Below, one piece after another: positions 51,364 to 59,946 of a DNA stretch of 64,000 bases (the stretch's first letter is position 1; each line of letters opens with the position of its first letter). Source of the DNA: Parvibaculum sp. (GTDB lineage Bacteria; Pseudomonadota; Alphaproteobacteria; Parvibaculales; Parvibaculaceae); contig NZ_JAUYUS010000045.1 in NCBI RefSeq assembly GCF_030694575.1, positions 1 to 64,000 on the forward strand, in the 5' to 3' direction. Position numbers and translations under genes: made by a program. The notes under the pieces were generated by a model. The model was not told the DNA's origin. It saw only the letters and a program-made list of their open reading frames with translations, and ran no database searches.

Positions 51364-52856
51364 CAGCCCTGCCCTCCGGCGCTGCGGATGAAGCCGTAAT
51401 AATTGTTGGAAGGCTCGGCGCCCGCCGCCACATATTCGGCTTTCACTTTGGACAGGCTGTCCGTCCGCCAGGCGGCGCCGGGCCGCGCGAGGTCTTCGAG
51501 GCCATAGAGGCGCGTGCCGTTTCCGGCGAAGATCGCGTTCTTCACCTCGCCGTCGCCCGCGCCGAGTTGGGCGAAGCCGTGGGCCTTGTGCATATCTTCC
51601 GGGATTTCGATGCGGCGCATGGCCTCGATCTGCCATTGCGGCGAGCCGTACCAGACACTGTCCGTGCCCCAGATGACGTGGTCGGCGCCCATGCCGCGGA
51701 TGATGACACCCATCAGGGCAGCGGCAAGGCGCGGATGCGTGACGGCGCAACTGCCGAAGGTGGTGCCGAGTTCGGCATAGACGTTGGTGACGCCGTATTT
51801 CTCCGGGATGTCGGCGAGATCGCTCACCCAGTCGATGCGGCCCGTCTGCTCGAACTGCGCCAGGAGCGGGTCCGGCGAGGTCATGAGCGGGCGGAAGCCG
51901 GAGTGATAGATGATGAAGTTCAAGTCCGGCCAGTCGCGCGCGGCGGCGCCGACATCGTCCACCATGGCGTGGCGCCAGTGGGTGATGACGTTCTCGTAAT
52001 CCTCCGGCAGCAGACCCTTGTGGATGCAGACATTGCGGATGCCCGCTTTCACCATGCGCTCGTAAGCCGGGTACATCAGCTTCTCGTCGTCGAGGCGCCA
52101 CGGATATTGCGAATTGTCGAAGGGATCGCCGAGCGTGTAGCCCTTCCAGCTGTCGGGTTTCAGGACTTCGATGGCGCGGTCGATCTCTTCCAGCCAGCCG
52201 GGTTGACCCGGCGCGATGACCGTGTGGGCCAGCATGCGGCGCGAGCCGGAGGCCTTGTTGACGAAATTGCGCGCGTCGGCGAGGCCGTCATTGTTCATGA
52301 TGACGTTCGGCCCGTGATCGGCGGGCGCGGCGCTGATGAGGCCTATTTTCGTGTCGCTGTCGAAATAGACCTCCTTCATGAAGTTGTCGAACTTGAAACT
52401 GTCGAAGGTGATGTTGTCGAGATCGGCGTTCCACTGTTTCGCGTAGTTGCCGAGATGGAGGATGCCGTCCCAGGTATAATCGTCGCGAACGAAATGGAGC
52501 TGCATGTCGACGATGTACTGATCGGCGAAGCGGGCGGCACGCTCGGCGGCGGCTGCCGGGTCCATCGCTTCGGCGTGGGCGACGGAGAAGACGTCGCCGC
52601 CAAAGACCTTGTTCATGACCATGAAGGAGGCGGCGAGGCCTGCGCCGGAGCGGAGGAAGGCGCGGCGATCCAGGCCGAGCTTTCGCCCCTGTTCATCGGC
52701 CGCGGCGAGAATGCCGTTTTCGACGCGGGCCTGATCCGGCGTCTGCGGCATCGGCATGTATTCGCCGTTGGAGACGATGCGGGTCGGAATCGGAATGCCG
52801 GTCGCGTCTTTTTCGGCGGGCGATATACGCCGCCTCTGCCTGTCTGTCAGCCACAT
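51363..52856 (-). CDS. Amidohydrolase-2 family protein with twin-arginine-like leader
   Basis: LDRRAFLRSGAGLAASFMVMNKVFGG; MQLHFVRDDYTW; NFIIYHSGFRPL; VIWGTDSVWYGSPQWQIEAMRR. Confidence 0.85.
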   Translation of the reverse strand: MWLTDRQRRRISPAEKDATGIPIPTRIVSNGEYMPMPQTPDQARVENGILAAADEQGRKLGLDRRAFLRSGAGLAASFMVMNKVFGGDVFSVAHAEAMDPAAAAERAARFADQYIVDMQLHFVRDDYTWDGILHLGNYAKQWNADLDNITFDSFKFDNFMKEVYFDSDTKIGLISAAPADHGPNVIMNNDGLADARNFVNKASGSRRMLAHTVIAPGQPGWLEEIDRAIEVLKPDSWKGYTLGDPFDNSQYPWRLDDEKLMYPAYERMVKAGIRNVCIHKGLLPEDYENVITHWRHAMVDDVGAAARDWPDLNFIIYHSGFRPLMTSPDPLLAQFEQTGRIDWVSDLADIPEKYGVTNVYAELGTTFGSCAVTHPRLAAALMGVIIRGMGADHVIWGTDSVWYGSPQWQIEAMRRIEIPEDMHKAHGFAQLGAGDGEVKNAIFAGNGTRLYGLEDLARPGAAWRTDSLSKVKAEYVAAGAEPSNNYYGFIRSAGGQG

Positions 52857-52886
52857 GGAAATTCCCTCCGGTGTTTGTTCTTGTTT

Positions 52887-54236
52887 TCAGTGGGCGCGAG
52901 CGAAAAGACCGTGCGCCAGGACGCGGGTTGCCAGCGCGGGCGCAAGCAGCGACGCGGGCGGGCGAAGCAGGTGCATGACTTCGAGGAAGCTCTTCGCGGC
53001 GCGGCGGTCGCTCCATGAGAGTTCGTGGACCTGTTCCAGATACCAGTTGGCGAACCTCGTCCAGAGCGGCGGATGGGGCGCGACCAGCGGATCGCGGTAC
53101 TCCTCGGTGGTGGAGATAAGCCAGCAGCGGTTGGCGAATTTCGCGTATTCGCGCTGGAAGACGGGACCGAAGCCCGCGAGATCGAAATTGCGGCGCTTCG
53201 CGCGGCGCTCGAGGCAATCGTCGAGAATGCGCGCCGCCGTGGCGCCTTGCGTCATGCCCTGTGCGTAGATGGGATTGAAGGAGCAGGCAGCGTCACCGAT
53301 GACGACGAGGCCGTCCGGCATGGTAGCGAGGCGGTCGTAGTGGCGGCGGAGATTGCCGGGGAAGCGGTGAAGGCCGGCTTGCGTGAGCGGTTCGGCGTCG
53401 CGGATCGCGTCGTAGATGTCCGGGACGGAGAGGCCGCGCGCGAATTCGAGGAAGCCCTCGTCATCGGCGGGAGGCTGATCGCCGCGCCAGCCGACCAGCG
53501 TGACGAGCCAGCGATCGCCCTCGACCGGGATGATGACGCCGATGCGGGCGTCGGGGTAACGCGGGTGAACGATCAGGGACTGCCAGTCGCGCGTGCCCGG
53601 CGGGATGCGGTAGGCGCGGGTTGCATAGCCGACATCGACGGGCAGCTCAGATATTTCGACAGTGCCGAAGCCGAGGACCGCGAGACGCTGTGGCGTTTTC
53701 GAATTGCGACCAGAGGCATCGACCACGAGGCCCGCGGCAATCTCCTCGCCATCCTTCAGGCGGACGCCGGTGACGGCGCCGGGGGCCGTGGTGAAGGTAT
53801 CGATTTCCGCGCGGTCGCGGATGGTGACGTTGCCGAGCGCTTCAACGCGGCGGCGGATCGCCCATTCGAGGAAACCCTTGCTCTGGCAATGCATGGTGAT
53901 GCCGCTCTTGAAGCGGGCCTTCCAGCCGCCGGCATAGAACCAGCGCGTGTCGCCCGCCATGTCGATGCGGCGGCCGCCGGCGGCGGCGAGTTCGTCCGTC
54001 AGGCCGGGGAAATAGTGGCTGATGACTTCCTCCCCGCAGCGAAGCAGCAGATGCACATGGCGCGATTGCGGCACGCCCTTGCGCCATTCCGGCTCCGCGG
54101 GGAGCGTGTCGCGCTCCAGTACCGTGACATGCGCGAAGTGGCGGGCGAGCGCCGCCGCCGCGATGAGCCCCGTGGTGCTGGCGCCGACGACGATTGCGTG
54201 CTTCTGCGCGAAGGCGTTTTTATTGTTGTTCGCCAC
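52887..54236 (-). CDS. FAD-dependent monooxygenase/oxidoreductase (epoxidase-like)
   Basis: AIVVGASTTGLIAAAALARHFAHVTVLERD; GLVVIGDAACSFNPIYAQGMTQGATAARILDD. Confidence 0.9.
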   Translation of the reverse strand: MANNNKNAFAQKHAIVVGASTTGLIAAAALARHFAHVTVLERDTLPAEPEWRKGVPQSRHVHLLLRCGEEVISHYFPGLTDELAAAGGRRIDMAGDTRWFYAGGWKARFKSGITMHCQSKGFLEWAIRRRVEALGNVTIRDRAEIDTFTTAPGAVTGVRLKDGEEIAAGLVVDASGRNSKTPQRLAVLGFGTVEISELPVDVGYATRAYRIPPGTRDWQSLIVHPRYPDARIGVIIPVEGDRWLVTLVGWRGDQPPADDEGFLEFARGLSVPDIYDAIRDAEPLTQAGLHRFPGNLRRHYDRLATMPDGLVVIGDAACSFNPIYAQGMTQGATAARILDDCLERRAKRRNFDLAGFGPVFQREYAKFANRCWLISTTEEYRDPLVAPHPPLWTRFANWYLEQVHELSWSDRRAAKSFLEVMHLLRPPASLLAPALATRVLAHGLFARAH

Positions 54237-54360
54237 CCGATTTCCTCCCGATTGCGTTGGCAGGAGGATCGGGCGCGGGGACTGCGCGCGGTATTACACG
54301 GATGAGGGGGCGGCGGCCCTCTTTAGAGGGAAAACGGGGGAACGCCGCGAATTTTCCAGC

Positions 54361-55002
54361 CTATTCGATGAGCTGCTGGCGGAGCGAAATGGCGACCGCG
54401 TGGGCGCGGTCGGAGGCGCCGAGCTTGTCGTAGAGGCTTTTCAGATGCGCCTTCACGGTGTCCTCGGTGATCGACAGCGTCTGGGCGATGAGCTTGTTGC
54501 TCTGGCCGTCCGCGAGGCATTCGAGCACCTGCAACTCGCGCGAGGTGAGCGTCGCTTTCTGGCCGGCGGAACGCGCATCCTGCGCGAGGCGGCGGAGCAG
54601 CGGTTTCGTCACCTCGGCCTGAAGATAGCCGGCACCGGCATGGACGGCGCGGACGGCGCGGAGCAGGTCTTCCTTCGAGGCACTTTTCAGCACATAACCG
54701 CTCGCACCTGCATTCGTCGTTTCCCACACATAGGCGGGATTGTCGTACATGGTGAAGACGATGATGCCCGTTTTCGGCGCGGCACGGACGATCTCGCCGA
54801 TGGCGGCGAGGCCGGTCATGCCGGGCATCTTGAGATCGAGAATGGCGACATCCGGCTTCAGCCGCGCGATGTCCTCGATGCCGGTGCGCGCTTCACCGCT
54901 CTGACCGACGACGGAAATATCTTCCTCCGCTTCCAGCATGTGAACGATGGCCTGGCGCAGCACGTGATGGTCGTCGATCAGATAGGCAGAAATTTTTTTC
55001 AC
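54361..55002 (-). CDS. NarL/FixJ-family response regulator
   Basis: Receiver VAILDLKMPGMTGLAAIGEIV; HTH LTSRELQVLECLADGQSNKLIAQTLSITEDTVKAHLKSLYDKLGA. Confidence 0.95.
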   Translation of the reverse strand: MKKISAYLIDDHHVLRQAIVHMLEAEEDISVVGQSGEARTGIEDIARLKPDVAILDLKMPGMTGLAAIGEIVRAAPKTGIIVFTMYDNPAYVWETTNAGASGYVLKSASKEDLLRAVRAVHAGAGYLQAEVTKPLLRRLAQDARSAGQKATLTSRELQVLECLADGQSNKLIAQTLSITEDTVKAHLKSLYDKLGASDRAHAVAISLRQQLIE

Positions 55003-56213
55003 GACACGCCTCCTCCCGGCACCGTCACCACGAGGGTGGCACCCTGCCCCGGCGCGCTGCGAACTTCAAGCGTGCCGCCGAGCGCCTCGGCGCGCTCGCG
55101 CATGGTTAGGAGGCCGAAATGGCCGGGCCGGACGAGGCGCGAATTGAAACCTTCGCCATCGTCCGCGATACGAAGCCGCGCGGCGCCGCCTTCCGCCGGT
55201 TCGAGAGAAATCGAGACATGGTGCGCGCCGGCATGTTTGCGGATGTTGAGAAACGCCTCCTGCACGATGCGGAAAAGCATGGCATCCGTGGCGGAGCGCC
55301 AGTTGCGCAAGGCGGGATCGATGTCGAGCGAAATTTCGAAAGGAGCCGTTTCACGCTGCGCCGCAACGAACTCTTCGACCGCGACGCAAAAGCCGAGATC
55401 GTCGAGAACCGTGGGATGAAGCTCGTTCATCAGCGCACGCACATCCGTCGACAGACTGTCGACCGCGATGCTCATCTCGCGATCGTTCGTGCGGTCGGCA
55501 CCCTGGCGCAGCGCGAACAGATGGCCGCTCATGCGGTCGTGAAGATCGCCCGCTATGAGGCGGCGCTCGTCCTCCTGCGTACGAATAAGGCGTTGCAGGA
55601 GGGCACGGGCCCGGTCCCTCGCAAAGCTCAAGGCGCGGGCGCGGTCGAGCGCAAGGTCGAGATTTTCCTGAGCCCAGCGCGCAAGCAGGACGCCGAGGGC
55701 GGCGGAAAATGAAAGGTGGAAGATACCGATGATGAGGACCGACAGATCGGCAGGTACGCCCGGTGCGACCAGATAGAGAAAGACGGTGAGGCCGCTGTTG
55801 AGCACGAGGAGGCCCAGCGTCTCGCGCCAGCCGAAGCGGAAGGCGGCGGCGAGAAGCGTGAAATAGTAAAAGGGAAAGAAGGGCGACGCGGGACCGCCGG
55901 TGACAAGGCATATCAGCGTGACGAGGACGGGGTCGCCGACGGTGGTGATGCGCGCGCTGGAGAGGATGGAGCCGGAGCCCGCAATGCGCCAATGCGCGAA
56001 AGCCGTGTAGGCAACACCACCCGCATAGACAATCCATGCCAGGCCGGCATCAGTCGCAGCGCCGCCGCGCCAGAGAATGAAAGCCCAGCCGGCGATGCCG
56101 AGCCAGCGGAGCCAGACGATCTCGCGCTCGGCCTTGCGGAGATGACCGAGCGAGACCTGCTCCAGAACGGAGTCGGCGGCGGGCTTGCCACTGGATGCGA
56201 GATCGGCGCTCAT
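54999..56213 (-). CDS. NarX-type membrane sensor histidine kinase (HisKA_3)
   Basis: LIAGDLHDRMSGHLFALRQ; HATPase MLFRIVQEAFLNIRKHAGAHHVSISL; overlaps the regulator by ATGA. Confidence 0.93.
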   Translation of the reverse strand: MSADLASSGKPAADSVLEQVSLGHLRKAEREIVWLRWLGIAGWAFILWRGGAATDAGLAWIVYAGGVAYTAFAHWRIAGSGSILSSARITTVGDPVLVTLICLVTGGPASPFFPFYYFTLLAAAFRFGWRETLGLLVLNSGLTVFLYLVAPGVPADLSVLIIGIFHLSFSAALGVLLARWAQENLDLALDRARALSFARDRARALLQRLIRTQEDERRLIAGDLHDRMSGHLFALRQGADRTNDREMSIAVDSLSTDVRALMNELHPTVLDDLGFCVAVEEFVAAQRETAPFEISLDIDPALRNWRSATDAMLFRIVQEAFLNIRKHAGAHHVSISLEPAEGGAARLRIADDGEGFNSRLVRPGHFGLLTMRERAEALGGTLEVRSAPGQGATLVVTVPGGGVS

Positions 56214-56261
56214 CGCGCTAGTGAGCAGCGAACGGAGGAAACCGTCAAGCGGAAGCGCGGA

Positions 56262-57227
56262 TCAGGGTGCGGGAGCGGCGAGCACCGTGCGAAAACCCAG
56301 ATGGGTCGTCGCCAGATCCTCTTCCTGCGGCTGGCGCGCGCCGGGCCGGTATCTCAGGCAATAATTCGGCGCACAGAGCCAGGAACCGCCCTTGATGACG
56401 CGCGCGGCCGGGGCGCTTTCATATTCGTCGGCGGTCCATTCCCAGAGATTGCCTATCATGTCGTAGAGGCCGAGCGCGTTCGGCTCGAAACAGCCGACAG
56501 GCGCGATGCCGACGAAGCCATCCTCGGCTTCGTTGATGACGGGGAAGAGGCCCTGCCATGTGTTGGCTTCGCGCGGCTGTGTGCGATCCGGCGCGGCGCC
56601 GGGCTTTGCTTCGCGCGCCGCCCATTCCCACTGCGCCTCGGTGGGAAGCGCCCTTCCCTTCCAGCGTGCATAAGCAAGTGCATCTTCATAGGCGATGGCG
56701 GTGACGGGAAAATTCTCGCGGGCTTCGATCGAGGTATCCGGGCCGCCCGGATGGCGCCAGTTTGCACCGGGTATGTATTGCCACCATTGCGAAATGTCGC
56801 CGGTACCGTTGACGTCGTTCGGCATGACGAAGACGACGGCACCGGGTTTTTGCATGTCGGGCGGCAAGCCGGGATGGCGCGCGGTGTCGACGGCACGCTC
56901 CGCGACCGTGATGTAATTCGTGGCCGCGACGAATTCCGCGAATTCTGCATTGGTGACTTCGGTGCGATCCATCCAGAAGCCGTCAACGGAGACTTCGCGG
57001 AGCGGCCCTTCTTCCGGATAGAAGGTGTCTCCCATGGTGAGCACGCCACCCGCGACCCAGACCATGCCCGAACGGGGCGAGCCATCGATGACGGCCGGGA
57101 GACACTGCATACGCTCGGCAGCGGAATGACGCGCTGCTTCCCGCCCGCCGCGCAGCCAGACGCTCGCCACGGCCAGCGCGGCGATGGCGAGCGCAACAAG
57201 CAGAACGGCAACAAGCCAGCGTTTCAT
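56262..57227 (-). CDS. Formylglycine-generating enzyme (SUMF1) family protein, membrane-anchored
   Basis: SGMVWVAGGVLTMGDTFYPEEGPLREVSVDGFWMDRTEVTNAEFAEFV; VIKGGSWLCAPNYCLRYRPGARQPQ, active-site-like Cys pair. Confidence 0.93.
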   Translation of the reverse strand: MKRWLVAVLLVALAIAALAVASVWLRGGREAARHSAAERMQCLPAVIDGSPRSGMVWVAGGVLTMGDTFYPEEGPLREVSVDGFWMDRTEVTNAEFAEFVAATNYITVAERAVDTARHPGLPPDMQKPGAVVFVMPNDVNGTGDISQWWQYIPGANWRHPGGPDTSIEARENFPVTAIAYEDALAYARWKGRALPTEAQWEWAAREAKPGAAPDRTQPREANTWQGLFPVINEAEDGFVGIAPVGCFEPNALGLYDMIGNLWEWTADEYESAPAARVIKGGSWLCAPNYCLRYRPGARQPQEEDLATTHLGFRTVLAAPAP

Positions 57228-57234
57228 CACATAC

Positions 57235-58896
57235 TCAGTTTGCCCAGAAGACGTATTCGTCCTCCGGTCCGCGGGGCGCACCACCGAGCGGGCGATCGAT
57301 CATGATCGGCGCTTCGATGAGGGCGGGCCAGGCAGGCTCCGACTGCCGGGCATCGATTTCGGCGAGCATCGCCATCATCGCCGCGAGTCTTTCAGGTTCC
57401 GCATCGGCGAGATTGTTGCGCTCTGTCGGGTCGGTGTCGAGGTTGTAGAGCCAGTTCTTTTGCGGGCGTTCGGAGGTCTGCAGTTTCCAGCCGCCGGAGA
57501 GCAGGACCTTGTAGTGGCCGGAGCGCCAGTAGAGCGAACGACCGGGATCGGCGGCGTTCGCGCCGGTTACCTGCGGGATCAGGTTTATGCCGTCGATAAC
57601 GCGGTCTCCTGCCGGTACCGCACCGGCGGCGGCCGCGACCGTGCTGAAGATGTCGACGTGTGCGACCGGGCGGTCGTAAGCCGCGCCGGGCGCGATGCGC
57701 GCCGGCCATTTCATGAAGAAGGGAACATGGATGCCGCCTTCGAAGAAGGAGGCCTTCCAGCCGCGATAGGGCTTGTTCAGGTCCGGCAGACCGACATAGC
57801 CCGCGCCGCCATTATCGCTTGTGAAGATGACGATGGTGTTTTCCTCGAGGCCGTTGTCCCGGAGCGCCTGCTTGATCTTGCCGACGCCGCGGTCGAGCGC
57901 GACGACCATCGCGGCATAGACGCGCTCGGTGTGGTTCTCGATGTGGGAAAGCGCATCGTAGTCCGACTTCAGCGCCTGAAGCGGCGTGTGCGGTGCGTTG
58001 TAGGCGAGATACATGAAGAAGGGACGATTGCGGTTCGCCTCGATCGCCTTCACCGCCTCGTCGGTGAAGTAGTCGGTCATATATCCGGAGGGCTCAAATC
58101 GTTCGCTGCCATTGAACTGGACGGCGAAGGGAAGATTGGCCCAGAGGAAACGGTCGATCGGATCGAAATCCTGGATCGAGTTCACGACGTCGGGGCTGTT
58201 TCGCGGCAGGAACATCGACGCGCCAGGGATGAAGCCGAGGAACTCGTCGAAGCCGCGCCTTTCGGGGCGGGAGGTATCCGTGCCGCCGAGATGCCACTTG
58301 CCGAGCATGACATTGTGGTAGCCCTTGTCCTTCAGCAGCTCCGCGATGGTGACCTCGTCCGCGGGCAGGCTCATGGCGTCCACTTCCGGAACGTCCTTTT
58401 CACGATCGGCAAAGTATTGCGCGCCGGAATCCTTGTTGAAGGTCGCAATGCCCTTCTGGAAGGCCTTGGGCGCGGGCGTGAACTCGAAGCCGAAGCGTGT
58501 CGCGTAGCGTCCCGTCATGATGGCGGCGCGCGATGGCGCGCAGGTGGCGTTGCCGGCATAGCCGTTGGCGAAGATGACGCCTTCGCGGCCGAGACTGTCG
58601 ATGTTCGGCGTCTGCACCGTGCCGCCGCCCAGGCCGCCTCCGCTGAAACTCAGATCGTTGAAGCCGAGATCGTCCACGAGGATGAAAACGATGTTGGGCG
58701 CGCGTTCGGCGGCGGGCATGGCGGCTTCAGCCGGCCCCTGCTCCCACACGACATCGCGATTCGGCTGAACCGGATCACGCAGTTCCGCCAGCATGCCCGG
58801 AATGTAGATCCAGTAGCGGCTGAGAAGCACGCCGCCAACAACAAGCACGACAAGGAGCGCGGCGAGCATGCTCGCCCCGCGCTTTCCGATTTTCAT
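57235..58896 (-). CDS. Type I sulfatase (arylsulfatase family), membrane-anchored
   Basis: NIVFILVDDLGFNDLSF; CAPSRAAIMTGRYATRFGFE (Cys-type sulfatase signature); LGKWHLG. Confidence 0.95.
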   Translation of the reverse strand: MKIGKRGASMLAALLVVLVVGGVLLSRYWIYIPGMLAELRDPVQPNRDVVWEQGPAEAAMPAAERAPNIVFILVDDLGFNDLSFSGGGLGGGTVQTPNIDSLGREGVIFANGYAGNATCAPSRAAIMTGRYATRFGFEFTPAPKAFQKGIATFNKDSGAQYFADREKDVPEVDAMSLPADEVTIAELLKDKGYHNVMLGKWHLGGTDTSRPERRGFDEFLGFIPGASMFLPRNSPDVVNSIQDFDPIDRFLWANLPFAVQFNGSERFEPSGYMTDYFTDEAVKAIEANRNRPFFMYLAYNAPHTPLQALKSDYDALSHIENHTERVYAAMVVALDRGVGKIKQALRDNGLEENTIVIFTSDNGGAGYVGLPDLNKPYRGWKASFFEGGIHVPFFMKWPARIAPGAAYDRPVAHVDIFSTVAAAAGAVPAGDRVIDGINLIPQVTGANAADPGRSLYWRSGHYKVLLSGGWKLQTSERPQKNWLYNLDTDPTERNNLADAEPERLAAMMAMLAEIDARQSEPAWPALIEAPIMIDRPLGGAPRGPEDEYVFWAN

Positions 58897-59001
58897 GACG
58901 CCTGTCCCTCCCCGGATTTAATGGCTTTCATTAATATAGTGAGAAGCCTGAGACGATGCAAGCGGCCAAGCCGCACCCGTCAAAAGAGGTCAGAAGGGGA
59001 A

Positions 59002-59880
59002 TCAGACGGCGGGGTGAACTTTCTTGCCGGTTCCGCGAAAGCGGCGCTCGCCCTTGAATGAGCTATTTGCGAAAGGGCGCCTCGCCGGTTCCTTGTCCAG
59101 GAAATCACGGATCAAAGGCATGACCTCATCCGGCCGCGAGACCAGAAAGAGATGGCCGCCCGAAACGATTTCGAGGCGCGCATTCGGGATGCACTGGGCG
59201 AGGATACGCGCATTGACCACCGGCACGATCTGATCGTTCTTGCCGGCGAGGACCAGCGTCGGCTGCTTGATGAAAGGCAGAAAAGGCAGGCTGGTCCAGC
59301 CGAGCCCCGCCAGCAGCTGATAAAAATAGCCGCGCATGGAAGGTGCACGCAGGCGCTTCGAATGGTCCGCGCCATCGCCCTCATCGCCATAGAGCGTTTC
59401 GAAGTGCTTCATCATGTAGTCGGAGTCCATGTAGCGGCGCGGATGCGCCAGCTTCATCAACGCCTTCGGCTTGCCGGGCACCATGAACATGCCCGCCGAC
59501 GTGGCAGCAAGTACGAGATGGCGCACGCGCTTGCCGAACTGGAAGGCGAACTGCTGCGCCATCGCGCCCCCCCACGAGACGCCGAGGACATCTACCTGGT
59601 CGTAGCCCAATTCATCAAGGACGCCCGCAGCCATGCGTGCGAATTGCCACGGGCGATAGGGGAAAGCGGCTGCAGGGGAGCCACCGACGCCGGGCGCATC
59701 GAGCGCTATGATGTCGCGATCCGACAATTCATCCGCAAGCGGAGCGATCAGTTCGATATTCGCGCCTATGCCGTTGAAGAACAGCAAGGGCGTCTGAGCA
59801 CCCGTTCCCTCCCAGACCGCGGTACGGAGAAGATGCGAACCCACTCTGATTTCGCGGTATCGGGGCTGACGTTCACTCAT
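59002..59880 (-). CDS. phaZ: Alpha/beta hydrolase, mcl-PHA depolymerase (PhaZ)-like
   Basis: LLFFNGIGANIELIAPLADEL; IALDAPGVGGS; VLGVSWGGAMAQQFAFQ; directly downstream of phaC. Confidence 0.88.
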   Translation of the reverse strand: MSERQPRYREIRVGSHLLRTAVWEGTGAQTPLLFFNGIGANIELIAPLADELSDRDIIALDAPGVGGSPAAAFPYRPWQFARMAAGVLDELGYDQVDVLGVSWGGAMAQQFAFQFGKRVRHLVLAATSAGMFMVPGKPKALMKLAHPRRYMDSDYMMKHFETLYGDEGDGADHSKRLRAPSMRGYFYQLLAGLGWTSLPFLPFIKQPTLVLAGKNDQIVPVVNARILAQCIPNARLEIVSGGHLFLVSRPDEVMPLIRDFLDKEPARRPFANSSFKGERRFRGTGKKVHPAV

Positions 59881-59946
59881 TCAATGGCGCTCACTCATAA
59901 TAATCCGGACAGAAAATCCGGGCGGGGCCGACTCACACTCAAGTCT

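Noticed and set aside
57184-59061. Plus-strand 625-aa ORF
   Set aside because: Antisense of the sulfatase gene; shadow frame.
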